Positions 44,036 through 53,495 of a DNA stretch of 63,249 nt are shown here, in pieces; position 1 is the stretch's first letter; each line of letters opens with the position of its first letter. This DNA is from Paucilactobacillus wasatchensis (GTDB lineage Bacteria > Bacillota > Bacilli > Lactobacillales > Lactobacillaceae): assembly GCF_000876205.1 (NCBI RefSeq), contig NZ_AWTT01000004.1, forward strand, positions 1 through 63,249, read 5' to 3'. Made by a program: the position numbers and the translations under genes. The notes under the pieces are model-generated. The model ran no database searches. It was not told where the DNA came from and worked only from the letters and a program-made list of their open reading frames with translations.

Positions 44036-46687
44036 TTAAAACCGATATTTCTTGGTAGCACGGTGGATATAGATAAATGTAATTCCACCTACTATGATAA
44101 GAGTAACCACTGAAACAAGCACTCCAGTCAACAGGTACGGAGAGCGGTAGGTAAATACAACATGATGCTTACCTTGAGAAATTGGTACCGCTAAGAATGT
44201 TTTAATTGCTTTTTTAGAAGCAACTGATTTGCCATCAATTTTGACGTGCCAACCAGCAGAATAAGGAATTGTTGTCATCAGGACTTGATGCTTTTTGTTA
44301 ATGGTAACAGTGCCCTTAATTTTAGTATTGGAATGGCTGGTGACGTGCAAGCTTTCGCTTTTTAGTTTTGTTTTTAGCCGATTAAAATGGGTCTGATTTA
44401 ATTTATACAAACTGACATTTTGCATCCATAAAGTTTGATGCTTTAATCGGAAGGTTAGGGTAATTGGTTGTCCCTTTTGCTTAGAAGCCACATTGATGAC
44501 GACGGTATTTCTAAAAGTTGGGTACTGCGTCAATTTCTTACCATTCAGATAATAACTACCACTATCGGCATCCAAACTAGGTCCAAAAGTTAGATAATAC
44601 GATTCATTCGTTTTGGGAGTAAACGTCATTTTAATTTCGGCTGTTTTAATTAAATCTTGTTTGGTAAATGTGGTGCCAGTAATTTTGGTTGCAGTCTGAA
44701 CGTTTGTAAAAGTAACGTGGTCAAAGTTTTGTACCTGGAATAACGAGTTGGAGTTTTGATCGTTTGCTAATGTTTGATAAATTTTAGACTGTCGGGCAAC
44801 TGGATCACTTGTTTTTAAATTAAGCTTGGTTATTTTATCGGAAGCACCAAATGCAATTGCAAGTGCATTATTATTTTTGGTAGTAGTGGTTAGAGAATCG
44901 CTTGCCACCGTTTTTTGTCGATTTAAATCGGGCTTGTTAGAAACAGCTGGTAAAACCGACGACGTAGTACCCTGTCCCAAAATACTTTGAACTGGCTGGC
45001 TAGTCATGAAATATCGCATATCAAGTAGTGAATCACTTACTTGGGTGCCGTTGGTATATGTGACAAAGCCATCGCCGTCAGGTTGGCCGATTGAGCCCAT
45101 AAATGATGGGATACTTGGTTCTAGTGTTGAACCAAAATGAGAACCGCCGTAATAATCGGCTTGCATCGGATCGTCTTTGGTTCGCATAAACGTTTGTCCA
45201 ATTCGATAAAAGCCACTGGCTTTTTTTTCTATGTCTTTGACGCTCTTGTTTAATTGTGTAGTGTAATCGCCGAAATCAGATTGAGACACATAACTAATAT
45301 TATTGAGAGAAGTATAGGCATTGGTCATGGATTCACAACCCACTAGTAAAATGAAAACTAGATCATACAATAACGGGGCATGATATCGTGGAATCAAAAG
45401 CCAGATCAAAGCAATCGCACACATTCCAATACTGATTAACAGCTGATTTAACGACAGGTAGGTAAACGAAGATAGGTTTAGTCCTAAATAAACGTATACA
45501 CCTGACAGGACAGCAACAATCGGAATTAATTGACGCCATGAAATATGGAAATTGGGTGTCAGCGTATGGGCGGCTAACCAAAGCATCCAAAATGACATTA
45601 AAAAGGAAAAACGGTACGGATACCACACCGGAAATTGTCCGGCATGCCATAATAGGTCCAATGGTTCAAAGCAAAGTGAAAATAAAAAGAATAGGGTTAA
45701 GATTCCTGAGGTAATCCTATTTTTTAAAGAATGGCGGCGATCAAATAGATAAAGCACAAAAGCAATTGTCAATAATGTACCAATAAAAAGATTTGGCTCG
45801 CCATCCGGCATTTGGTCAAAATTAAATGATCCTGGAATCAGTTTACCTAACATTTTGAAGGGGAAATATTCAAATTTAAAATGAACACTTTGTTCGGTGT
45901 AGGTACCTTTAGTTTTAGTCAGCGAATAGAAAGTTGGAATTAATAAAAATGATGCCAATAATGCTGAAATGGTTGAACTACCAACATATTTAAGAAATCG
46001 TCGAGCGGCAAGCTGCCAGCCAAAATTTTGGGTCGATAATTGCCACAAGGTGAACATGATTGTAAATAGGGCCACCATCCATGCCATGTAATAATTATCA
46101 ATTAGCAAGACAGTAAACCATAAAATATAGGTCCATGGTTTGTTTTGGGTTACTAATTTAATCAAGCCCCAGACAATGAGAGGCAGTAAGATTAACACAT
46201 CAAGCCAAATGATGTTGAGCTGGTTTGCGATCATCCAACCCATTAAAGCGTAAGCCACGGCGAAACCGAGAACGCGAATTCCTGCTTGTAATTTTGTCTT
46301 TAATAATAACCAGGCAAAGCTCAGTCCAGCGAGACCGTATTTTAGCAACAGCAACAACAAAATTCCGCTGGTTAAATATTTTCCCGGGAAAAATAATAAC
46401 AATAAATTGAGTGGACTCATTAAGTAATATGCAAAAATGCCAAGCATGTCACCGCCTAAGTCCTTAGAAAATGAGTAAAAAAAAGTATCAAAGTGATGAA
46501 GTAACGTAGATCTAAAATAAGCAAAGAAATCAACATATTGTTGGCCTAGATCAACAGTTAAAATGGTACTTTTACCAAACGGGGCCATGCCACGATATGC
46601 AAAATAGCCCCCCATGATGAATACAGGAATTAAAAAGCTGAGCCACAGGATGACAGATTTTTTGTGCCAAAAATTTAAATGTTTCAC
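44036..46687 (-). CDS. yfhO: YfhO-family membrane protein
   Basis: An 883-residue protein with at least twelve hydrophobic segments in the first 450 residues and the last 25, and a large extracytoplasmic region between about 470 and 850. YfhO proteins resemble GT-C glycosyltransferases; in Bacillus and Listeria, relatives glycosylate lipoteichoic acid. The segment FGKSTILTVDLGQQYVDFF, with its acidic loop residue near 45, is typical. The start is GTG behind GAGG, with a promoter just upstream. A role in teichoic acid decoration is inferred. Confidence 0.86.
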   Translation of the reverse strand: MKHLNFWHKKSVILWLSFLIPVFIMGGYFAYRGMAPFGKSTILTVDLGQQYVDFFAYFRSTLLHHFDTFFYSFSKDLGGDMLGIFAYYLMSPLNLLLLFFPGKYLTSGILLLLLLKYGLAGLSFAWLLLKTKLQAGIRVLGFAVAYALMGWMIANQLNIIWLDVLILLPLIVWGLIKLVTQNKPWTYILWFTVLLIDNYYMAWMVALFTIMFTLWQLSTQNFGWQLAARRFLKYVGSSTISALLASFLLIPTFYSLTKTKGTYTEQSVHFKFEYFPFKMLGKLIPGSFNFDQMPDGEPNLFIGTLLTIAFVLYLFDRRHSLKNRITSGILTLFFLFSLCFEPLDLLWHAGQFPVWYPYRFSFLMSFWMLWLAAHTLTPNFHISWRQLIPIVAVLSGVYVYLGLNLSSFTYLSLNQLLISIGMCAIALIWLLIPRYHAPLLYDLVFILLVGCESMTNAYTSLNNISYVSQSDFGDYTTQLNKSVKDIEKKASGFYRIGQTFMRTKDDPMQADYYGGSHFGSTLEPSIPSFMGSIGQPDGDGFVTYTNGTQVSDSLLDMRYFMTSQPVQSILGQGTTSSVLPAVSNKPDLNRQKTVASDSLTTTTKNNNALAIAFGASDKITKLNLKTSDPVARQSKIYQTLANDQNSNSLFQVQNFDHVTFTNVQTATKITGTTFTKQDLIKTAEIKMTFTPKTNESYYLTFGPSLDADSGSYYLNGKKLTQYPTFRNTVVINVASKQKGQPITLTFRLKHQTLWMQNVSLYKLNQTHFNRLKTKLKSESLHVTSHSNTKIKGTVTINKKHQVLMTTIPYSAGWHVKIDGKSVASKKAIKTFLAVPISQGKHHVVFTYRSPYLLTGVLVSVVTLIIVGGITFIYIHRATKKYRF

Positions 46688-46704
46688 TTGAAAACCTCGT
46701 TTAA

Positions 46705-46733
46705 AATATTTTAAAAAATTAAAATTGTGTCAA
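46705..46733 (-). promoter_or_regulatory. Promoter of yfhO (minus strand)
   Basis: TTGACA, a 17-bp spacer and AATATT on the minus strand. The untranslated leader would be only about 10-15 bases. Confidence 0.65.
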
Positions 46734-46853
46734 ACAACTGTTTCTTTTGCCGCACTTCGTATAGAATAGCATAAGAATGTGATCAAATTAGGATTGATTT
46801 ACAAAATTTGGTAAAATAAGTGTATTAAGTCTGGTTAAGGAGTATTGAAGAAC

Positions 46854-48920
46854 TTGAAATTTTCGACACGGATCAAAAACATATTTAAACCGCGCAACAA
46901 GGAAAAAGCCGTTCAATCAGAAATCCCTTTTCGGTTGAACTTTTTACTATGGACAGTAGCGATCTTATCACTGATTTTAGCAGCTCGACTTTTCTACCTG
47001 CAAGTATTAAATGGTGATACGTATAAAGCGGAGGTTAATCGTTCTGATACCACCACTGAAACAAATAGTGTTCAGCGAGGGATGATTTATGACTCCACTG
47101 GCAAAGTACTAGTGGGTAATCAGGCTCATCAAGCGGTCACATACACCAAAGATTCGAGTGCTACGACAACGGATATTTATAAAACTGCCAAAACATTGGG
47201 TAAATATTTAACTGTTTCAACTACAAAGTTAACCAAAAGAGAGCAAAAAGATTATTTTTTGGCTGATACAAGTAATCTAAAGAAAATCATAAAAAAGATT
47301 CGGGGTTCCGCTAAATTAACCGATAGCGAGAAATATGATAAGGCAATTGCTTACCTTGGTAAGCATCCGAGTGCTTATAAATTGAGCGCCAGTCAGAAAA
47401 ATAAGGCGATGATATATGCCACCATGAGTGGAGCATATTCATTGTCAACGACATATATTAAAGAAACTGGTGTCACCAGCAAGGAGATTGCCGAAGTTGG
47501 TGAACACCTTAACGAAATGTCTGGTGTCAAAGTTGGTACCAGTTGGACCCGTAACTACCCATCTGGCAAAGCAATTCAATCGCTCACTGGGACGGTTTCC
47601 ACTCAAGCAACTGGATTACCAAGTGATGAGGTTAACACACTACTGTCAGAAGGTTATTCACGTAATGATAGTGTCGGTCAAAGTTATTTGGAAAAAGAAT
47701 ACGAATCTACACTGGCGGGCTCAAAATCACAAACAGAAGTTTCATCATCTAGTTCTAATCAAATTACGGATGCCGTTACTAAATATGCTGGCAAAAAAGG
47801 TGATAATTTAGTATTAACGCTCAATGCCAAATTTCAAAAACAAGTTCAAAAAATTGTGAAGGATGATTATAGTAATTCTGGAGAGATTAGTAATTCAACT
47901 GGATCTTATGCAGTGGTGATGAATCCTAATACAGGTGCCATTTATGCCATGGGTGGGGTTGATCGCGATATTAACACTGGCAAAATAACCAGTGATCAAA
48001 TTGGTTCAATTAACCATCCGATTGTAATGGGATCCGTAGTTAAGGGCGCTACAGTCATGGGAGCTCTAATGGATGGGGTTATTACACCTAGCAATAATAC
48101 ATTGAACGATCAGCCAATCAAGGTTGCCGGAACTGCTAGTAAAAGTTCATGGTGGAACAGGACAGGGTCGGTGCCGATTACTGCAGCAGAGGCATTGGAA
48201 GTTTCTTCTAATTCATATATGATGCAGTTGGCTATGAAAGAAGCAGGCACAACGTATGTGTCTGGAGCTAGTTTGAACATGCCAACCAGTATTTTTTCAA
48301 AATTGAGGGGTTACTTTAATCAATTTGGGTTGGGCGTCAAAACTGGAATTGATCTGCCGGGCGAAAGTTCAGGATATACTGGCCCCACTAACGTGCTTGG
48401 TAAAGCGTTGGATTTAGCTTATGGTAACTACGATAGTTACACTGTTATGCAGTTGGCTCAATATGCTTCTACCATTGCTAATGGTGGTTACAGAATGAAG
48501 CCATATATTGTTAAACAAGTCAGAGAATCAAACAAAGATGGTTCACTTGGTAAAGTTGAATCAACCACGCAGCCAACAATCTTGAACACAATTAACGCCA
48601 CCAAAGCACAGTGGAAAGTGGTTCGTTCCGGAATGAATATGGTGGTTCATGGTACCAGTGCATATAAAACTGGGAGTCAGTTAACTAGTTTATCGCCATC
48701 TGTATCTGCTAAGACTGGAACGGCGGAAACATTCCAGGGAACCACATCAACGTTGACCCATAGTTTAATTATGTTTGGTCCGTCAAGCGATCCACAAGTT
48801 GTCATTGCTGTTGCCGTTCCGGGTGCCTCCGTTAGCAGTAGTGCTGTCAGCCTGACAATGGGTAAACAAATCTACAAGGCTTACTGGAAAACGGTTCAAT
48901 CAAGCAGCGGCTACAACTGA
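46854..48920 (+). CDS. pbpA: Class B penicillin-binding protein 2 (transpeptidase)
   Basis: A peptidoglycan DD-transpeptidase, probably the elongation-type partner of RodA. The TTG at 46854 is preferred over one at 46845, because AAGGAG (46837-46842) is 11 rather than 2 bases away. It has a basic cytoplasmic tail, one membrane helix (about 30-50), a dimerisation domain, and catalytic motifs SVVK (Ser394), SSN and KTGTAE. There are no PASTA domains. The following genes (rpmG, yqgN, yqgP, yqgQ, glcK) match those beside pbpA in Bacillus. Confidence 0.92.
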   Translation: MKFSTRIKNIFKPRNKEKAVQSEIPFRLNFLLWTVAILSLILAARLFYLQVLNGDTYKAEVNRSDTTTETNSVQRGMIYDSTGKVLVGNQAHQAVTYTKDSSATTTDIYKTAKTLGKYLTVSTTKLTKREQKDYFLADTSNLKKIIKKIRGSAKLTDSEKYDKAIAYLGKHPSAYKLSASQKNKAMIYATMSGAYSLSTTYIKETGVTSKEIAEVGEHLNEMSGVKVGTSWTRNYPSGKAIQSLTGTVSTQATGLPSDEVNTLLSEGYSRNDSVGQSYLEKEYESTLAGSKSQTEVSSSSSNQITDAVTKYAGKKGDNLVLTLNAKFQKQVQKIVKDDYSNSGEISNSTGSYAVVMNPNTGAIYAMGGVDRDINTGKITSDQIGSINHPIVMGSVVKGATVMGALMDGVITPSNNTLNDQPIKVAGTASKSSWWNRTGSVPITAAEALEVSSNSYMMQLAMKEAGTTYVSGASLNMPTSIFSKLRGYFNQFGLGVKTGIDLPGESSGYTGPTNVLGKALDLAYGNYDSYTVMQLAQYASTIANGGYRMKPYIVKQVRESNKDGSLGKVESTTQPTILNTINATKAQWKVVRSGMNMVVHGTSAYKTGSQLTSLSPSVSAKTGTAETFQGTTSTLTHSLIMFGPSSDPQVVIAVAVPGASVSSSAVSLTMGKQIYKAYWKTVQSSSGYN

Positions 48921-49042
48921 GTGTCAAGAGAAAATACTTAACAAACTACAACAAAAGACTGGTCAAACTAAATAAATGATGATATAGTAGTACGAGTTAG
49001 GGGTTACACCCAATTATTGAATAAAGTTTGGAGGTTTCAGCC

Positions 49043-49192
49043 ATGCGTGTACACATTACTTTAGAATGTACTGAATGTCATGAACGGAATTACTTATCAA
49101 GTAAAAACCGCCGTAACAATCCCGATCGTGTTGAATTTAAAAAATACTGCCCACGGGAACGAAAAGTTACATTGCACCGTGAAACAAAATAA
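49043..49192 (+). CDS. rpmG: 50S ribosomal protein L33
   Basis: A 49-residue ribosomal protein beginning [17 protein letters not shown]. It has the first CxxC pair (Cys9, Cys12), but the second is reduced to CPRE, so only three of four zinc ligands are present, as in one of the Bacillus copies. GGAGGTTTCAGCC precedes the ATG. A possible extended -10, TGATATAGT, lies about 60 bases upstream. Confidence 0.95.
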   Translation: MRVHITLECTECHERNYLSSKNRRNNPDRVEFKKYCPRERKVTLHRETK

Positions 49193-49261
49193 TTGCATAA
49201 TTTTCGCCTGGTGATTGACATCAAGCGCTGGATAATGCTTTTGCGATACTTCTTCGCAGAC

Positions 49262-49301
49262 AAAAAGGCTGGAGACAAATTATTTTGTCCAGTCTTTTTG
49301 T
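49262..49301 (+). terminator. Terminator after rpmG
   Basis: AAAAAGGCTGG plus GACAAA pairs with TTTGTC plus CAGTCTTTTT. Confidence 0.8.
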
Positions 49302-49324
49302 TTTAAATTTGAAGGGATAAAACG

Positions 49325-49882
49325 ATGTTGCTAACAAAAAAAGAGGCACGGCAGAAAATTATTGAGTCGTTAATCAAGGTTAAACCGGCCGAAAAACAAC
49401 AAGCTGAAAATAGTCTTTATTGTCAATTATTTCAAACCAGGATGTGGCACGATGCTGCTGTAGTTGCAGTGACGGTTAGTCAAGCAATTGAAATTAATAC
49501 TGAACCAATTATCAAACAGGCACATCGTGAAAATAAGGTTGTCTGCATTCCACGAACATTACCTAGTTGGCAAATGGAGTTTGTAGAATTAAATGCGCAG
49601 ACAACATTGAAAAAAACAGACCATCAGTTACTGGAACCTGTTGGTGGGAATGTATTTTCGGCTGATGAAATTAATTTAATCGTGGTGCCGGGTGTTTCTT
49701 ACACCACTGATGGGTATCGGTTAGGTTTTGGCGGTGGCTACTACGATCGTTACCTAGCAAGCTATGCGGGTGATACGATTTCATTAGCGTTACCAGAACA
49801 GCAAAATACCGAAATCAACTGGCCAATCAAACAGTATGATATTAAAATTAAACAAATATTAGTCGCAACGGAGGAAGATTAA
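49325..49882 (+). CDS. yqgN: 5-formyltetrahydrofolate cyclo-ligase
   Basis: Converts 5-formyl-THF to methenyl-THF with ATP, returning folate to the active pool. The 185-residue protein has an N-terminal basic region and the ATP-binding motif GYRLGFGGGYYDRYL near residues 137-151. The gene overlaps the rhomboid gene by one base (TAATG). Bacillus has the same yqgN-yqgP order. Confidence 0.93.
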   Translation: MLLTKKEARQKIIESLIKVKPAEKQQAENSLYCQLFQTRMWHDAAVVAVTVSQAIEINTEPIIKQAHRENKVVCIPRTLPSWQMEFVELNAQTTLKKTDHQLLEPVGGNVFSADEINLIVVPGVSYTTDGYRLGFGGGYYDRYLASYAGDTISLALPEQQNTEINWPIKQYDIKIKQILVATEED

Positions 49883-50553
49883 TGAATTTAACAGATATAA
49901 AAAAGCAAGCGTTTGTCACTCAAGCAGTGGTTGCGATTCAAGTGATTGTTTTCTTGATTATGACTATTGCCGGTGGCTCAACCAATTCTTCAGTGCTCAT
50001 TGAATTTGGTGCGCGGGTATCTGTATTAATTCAAGATGGGCAATGGTGGCGCTTGATCACACCCGTCTTTTTGCACATTGGTTTAATGCATTTAGTGGTT
50101 AATTCTGTCACGGTTTACTTTATTGGAACGCAAATTGAAATGTTGTTTGGTCACTGGAGATTTGCAATAATATATTTTGTTACTGCAATTACAGGTAACG
50201 TTGCCAGCTTTGTTTTTTTGCCTAATACAATCTCCGCTGGAGCTAGTACGGCCATTTTTGGACTTTTTGGTGCGTTCTTAATGCTAGGCGAGTCATTTAG
50301 AAATAATCTTTATATTCGAGCAATGAGCCGCCAATTTTTAATATTTGTAGTGATGAACTTAGCGTTTGATTTATTTTCGCCGGGTATTGATATCTACGGT
50401 CATATTGGCGGTTTATTTGGTGGCTTTTTGATGGGGTATGTAGTTGGTGCACCAAGAATTGGTAAAACTAACTTGATAAAGCGGTTTCTTAGTGGCATTA
50501 TATTGCTTGTAGCAATTGTGTTATTTTATTCAATGGGAATGCGGACCAGCTAA
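49882..50553 (+). CDS. yqgP: Rhomboid-family intramembrane serine protease
   Basis: A 223-residue protein with six membrane segments. The catalytic Ser is in GASTAIFG (about residue 131) and the catalytic His in YGHIGGLFGGFLMG (near 176); HLVVNS marks the first-helix signature. It lacks the large cytoplasmic domains and TPR region of Bacillus YqgP. The ATG overlaps the previous stop after CGGAGGAAG. Substrates are unknown; membrane-protein quality control is the usual role. Confidence 0.9.
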   Translation: MNLTDIKKQAFVTQAVVAIQVIVFLIMTIAGGSTNSSVLIEFGARVSVLIQDGQWWRLITPVFLHIGLMHLVVNSVTVYFIGTQIEMLFGHWRFAIIYFVTAITGNVASFVFLPNTISAGASTAIFGLFGAFLMLGESFRNNLYIRAMSRQFLIFVVMNLAFDLFSPGIDIYGHIGGLFGGFLMGYVVGAPRIGKTNLIKRFLSGIILLVAIVLFYSMGMRTS

Positions 50554-50567
50554 TGTTGGGGGTAAAT

Positions 50568-50783
50568 ATGAAAACTTTGTATGATGTCCAACAGTTGTTA
50601 AAACAATTTAATATTTATGTTTATGTTGGTAAACGAATGTGGGATATCGATTTGATGGCGTTGGAACTAGATAATCTATATAAAGCAGGAGTTGTGGATC
50701 AACCAACTTATTTAAAAGCCAAAATTGTTTTGCGCCATGAATATAGGTTAGAAGAAGAGCATGAATCTAATAAACAAAGATAG
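50568..50783 (+). CDS. yqgQ: YqgQ family protein (DUF910)
   Basis: A 71-residue helical protein with MKTLYDVQQLLKQFN and KRMWDIDLMALELDNLY, the family hallmarks. The start at 50568 is taken because GGGGG stands five bases before it. It binds single-stranded nucleic acid according to the structure of the Bacillus relative; the role is unclear. It always lies beside glucokinase. Confidence 0.9.
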   Translation: MKTLYDVQQLLKQFNIYVYVGKRMWDIDLMALELDNLYKAGVVDQPTYLKAKIVLRHEYRLEEEHESNKQR

Positions 50784-50803
50784 ATTTCAGGAGGATATGG
50801 GAC

Positions 50804-51769
50804 ATGAATAGAAAGTTAATTGGTGTTGATTTAGGAGGCACAACAATTAAGTTTGCCATTTTGACAGCTGAAGGTGAGGTGCAACAAAAATGGTCGCTAC
50901 GAACAAATATATTGAACGAGGGTCAACATATTGTGCCTGACATTGTTGAATCAATTAATCATCACATTGATTTATACCAAATGAAGCGAGAACAGTTTAT
51001 TGGCATCGGCATGGGTACTCCTGGAACAGTGGATTTGAAAAACGGTACTGTTGAGGGAGCATTCAATTTAAATTGGAAGACTGTGCAAAATGTAAAAAAA
51101 CAAATTGAGGCTGGTACAGGGCTGCCCTTTGCATTAGATAACGATGCCAACGTGGCTGCGCTGGGTGAACGTTGGAAGGGCGCTGGTAACAACGGTTCCG
51201 AAGTGGCTTTTATTACACTAGGTACAGGTGTAGGCGGTGGCTTGATCGCCAATGGTAAATTGATCCACGGCATCAATGGTGCTGGTGGTGAGGTTGGTCA
51301 TATGAATGTTGAACCTGATGGGTATCTATGTACCTGTGGGAACCGCGGCTGCCTCGAACAATATGCATCAGCAACTGGAATAGTTCACTTAGCGCAAGAT
51401 GCAGCTGAGGAATATGTTGGTGACAGCAAATTGAAGGCAATGATTGATGATGGCCAAGAAATTACATCTAAAATTGTTTTTGATCTGGCTAAAAAAGAAG
51501 ATGACTTTTTAGCTAATGAAGTTGTTGACCGAGTGGGTTACTATTTAGGCCTTGCTTGTGCTAATATTAGTGACATACTAAATCCACAATACGTGGTCAT
51601 TGGTGGTGGTGTTTCGGCTGCAGGTGAATTCCTACTAGATCGTGTTAATGCGAATTTCACACGGTATGCGTTTCCAACTGTCAGAGAATCGACCAAGTTA
51701 AAATTGGCCCAGTTAGGCAATGATGCTGGTGTCATTGGTGCCGCATCGTTAGCAATGAATTTTAAATAG
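50804..51769 (+). CDS. glcK: Glucokinase (ROK family)
   Basis: Phosphorylates glucose to glucose-6-phosphate. The 321-residue protein has the ATP motif DLGGTTIKFAI (residues 9-19), the substrate motif DNDANVAALGE, the ROK consensus GTGVGGGLI near 145 and the zinc motif CTCGNRGCLE near 180. AGGAGGATATGGGAC precedes the ATG. It is in an operon with yqgQ and a rhodanese-like gene. Confidence 0.95.
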   Translation: MNRKLIGVDLGGTTIKFAILTAEGEVQQKWSLRTNILNEGQHIVPDIVESINHHIDLYQMKREQFIGIGMGTPGTVDLKNGTVEGAFNLNWKTVQNVKKQIEAGTGLPFALDNDANVAALGERWKGAGNNGSEVAFITLGTGVGGGLIANGKLIHGINGAGGEVGHMNVEPDGYLCTCGNRGCLEQYASATGIVHLAQDAAEEYVGDSKLKAMIDDGQEITSKIVFDLAKKEDDFLANEVVDRVGYYLGLACANISDILNPQYVVIGGGVSAAGEFLLDRVNANFTRYAFPTVRESTKLKLAQLGNDAGVIGAASLAMNFK

Positions 51770-51787
51770 GTTTTGGAGGAATGAGCG

Positions 51788-52201
51788 TTGGTTATTGGTG
51801 TTAGTTCAGGTTTATTAATTGTAGATATTGTCATTGTCCTGGTAGTAATTGCTTGGTTGTTGAATCGCCTTTATCAGTATGCACAACGTCGCCGTTATGC
51901 TAATGTGCTGACAGAAGATGAATTCACACAGGGCATGCACAGGGCTCAGATAATTGATCTACGAGAAAAAAATGATTTCGATCGTGGCCATATTTTGGGA
52001 GCTAGAAATGTCCCCCTCAGCGTGATGAAACAGCGCTACGTTGAAATTAGAAATGATATGCCAGTCTATTTATACGATCAAGGAATGGCACTCAGCACCC
52101 GTGCTTCAGTCATGCTTGGGAAAAAAGGCTATACAGATATTTCAATTTTAAAAAGTGGTTATGCTCGTTGGAACGGTAAAACTAAGTCAAAAAAATATTA
52201 A
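51788..52201 (+). CDS. Membrane-anchored rhodanese-like protein lacking the active Cys
   Basis: A 137-residue protein with one N-terminal membrane helix (about 6-26) and a rhodanese domain (about 42-132). The rhodanese signature DLREKNDFDRGHILGARNVP is clear. At the active-site loop the sequence is YLYDQGMALSTRA; the catalytic Cys is Asp and there is no cysteine in the whole protein. It should therefore not be a sulfurtransferase. The start is TTG, after TTTGGAGGAATGAGCG. It stands beside glcK as in other lactobacilli. Confidence 0.85.
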   Translation: MVIGVSSGLLIVDIVIVLVVIAWLLNRLYQYAQRRRYANVLTEDEFTQGMHRAQIIDLREKNDFDRGHILGARNVPLSVMKQRYVEIRNDMPVYLYDQGMALSTRASVMLGKKGYTDISILKSGYARWNGKTKSKKY

Positions 52202-52202
52202 A

Positions 52203-52244
52203 AAAGGGTCGGGGCAAATAAATTGCCGCCAACCCTATTTTAAT
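52203..52244. terminator. Terminator between the rhodanese gene and the DUF3042 gene
   Basis: AGGGT plus GGGGCAA pairs with TTGCCGCC plus ACCCT, followed by ATTTTAATT. It could serve both convergent genes. Confidence 0.75.
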
Positions 52245-52260
52245 TGTTTCTAATTGAATA

Positions 52261-52437
52261 TTATTTGCTATGTGCAGAACGTCCCTTACGAACAGCAGCT
52301 CGGCGGTTTTCGTCGAACTTGTCTTCCTGTTCCTCGATTGGCTGAATGACAGATTTATGAAATGAAAAAATCCCTCCAGCGACGGCTCCAATTGTGGCTA
52401 CCGTTCCAATTAAAAAGCCCTTGGTAAACTGTTTCAT
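52261..52437 (-). CDS. DUF3042 family small membrane protein
   Basis: A 58-residue protein, MKQFTKGFLIGTVATIGAVA at its start, with one N-terminal glycine-rich membrane segment and a charged C-terminal helix ending RKGRSAHSK. It belongs to the DUF3042 family, which is limited to lactobacilli and relatives, with unknown function. GGGAGGCTAAGATC precedes the ATG on the minus strand. It is divergent from miaA. Confidence 0.88.
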   Translation of the reverse strand: MKQFTKGFLIGTVATIGAVAGGIFSFHKSVIQPIEEQEDKFDENRRAAVRKGRSAHSK

Positions 52438-52521
52438 GATCTTAGCCTCCCATCTTAATACCTCTATTATGCAAAATAATATTTCAATTTACCAGTGTTT
52501 CGTGTCTTTTAGGAGTTTTTT

Positions 52522-53442
52522 ATGACAAAAGTAATTGCAATCGTAGGTCCGACGGCTGTCGGTAAAACAAATTTATCGCTGCAACTAGCAAAAAAATTAA
52601 ATGCCGAAATTATTTCTGGTGATTCAATGCAGGTATACCGGCACCTAAATATCGGAACTGCCAAGATTATGCCTGCAGAAATGCAAGAAATAAAACACTA
52701 TTTAATTGATGTGCGTAATTTTGATGAACGTTTTTCCGTTGCCGAATTTAAAACATTGGCAACCAAGAAAATTGAGCAGATTACCAGTCAGCAAAAGCTG
52801 CCATTAATTGTTGGTGGAACTGGCTTTTATATTCAGAGTTTAACTGACAATTTGGCGCTGGGTAATGATCAGTATGATGATCAAACGCAACAAATTCGAC
52901 AACAATGGCAACAATATTATCAGACATATGGAGCACAACAGCTGTGGCAACAACTAAATCAAATAGATCCACAAGCAGCAGTGACAATTGCGCCCACCAA
53001 CGTTAGGCGCGTTATTCGCGCCATTGAAGTAACTCTGAAGACTGGAACACCATTTTCACAGCAGTTTCAAGCTAACAGTCAATTAAATTTTAAGTTAATT
53101 GGACTGACAACCGATCGAAAGATTTTATATCAGCGCATCAATCACCGAGTAGATGAAATGATCACTGCTGGATTGGAGCAAGAGGCTCGGTGGTTGTTTG
53201 ATCAAAATGGCGGTCAATTTCAGTCGGGCAAGGGGATCGGTTATCGTGAATTTTTTAAATACTTTGCGCAACAACAAGATTTGACCACGACAATTAATGA
53301 AATTAAGCAAGATTCACGCCACTATGCAAAGCGACAATTAACGTGGTTTCGTAATAAGATGGATGTTCAATGGTTTGATATTGTTAGTGGGAAAAATACG
53401 ATTGAAGAGATTGTAAATGTTTGTCAGCAGTGGCTACAGTAA
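52522..53442 (+). CDS. miaA: tRNA dimethylallyltransferase
   Basis: Adds an isopentenyl group to A37 of tRNAs that read codons starting with U. The 306-residue protein has the P-loop GPTAVGKT (residues 9-16), DSMQVYRHLNIGTAK near 34-48, and the VGGTGFYIQSL motif near 99. TTTTAGGAG precedes the ATG. It lies upstream of glnR, as miaA-hfq-glnR clusters do in other bacteria, but hfq is absent. Its terminator carries a GlnR site. Confidence 0.95.
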   Translation: MTKVIAIVGPTAVGKTNLSLQLAKKLNAEIISGDSMQVYRHLNIGTAKIMPAEMQEIKHYLIDVRNFDERFSVAEFKTLATKKIEQITSQQKLPLIVGGTGFYIQSLTDNLALGNDQYDDQTQQIRQQWQQYYQTYGAQQLWQQLNQIDPQAAVTIAPTNVRRVIRAIEVTLKTGTPFSQQFQANSQLNFKLIGLTTDRKILYQRINHRVDEMITAGLEQEARWLFDQNGGQFQSGKGIGYREFFKYFAQQQDLTTTINEIKQDSRHYAKRQLTWFRNKMDVQWFDIVSGKNTIEEIVNVCQQWLQ

Positions 53443-53447
53443 TGAAT

Positions 53448-53495
53448 CAAGGCTTCATGTTATAAAACATAACATGAAGCCTTGACTTTTTATTT
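53448..53495 (+). terminator. miaA terminator overlapping the GlnR operator
   Basis: AAGGCTTCATGTTAT pairs with ATAACATGAAGCCTT (53449-53483) around AAAAC, followed by GACTTTTTATTTT. Confidence 0.85.
53458..53474 (+). promoter_or_regulatory. GlnR operator
   Basis: TGTTATAAAACATAACA matches the GlnR/TnrA consensus TGTNA-N7-TNACA exactly. It lies just upstream of the glnR -35 box and inside the miaA terminator stem. Confidence 0.82.

Noticed and set aside
44036-46687. Frameshift or fusion in the long yfhO gene
   Set aside because: The 883-residue frame is continuous and typical for the family.
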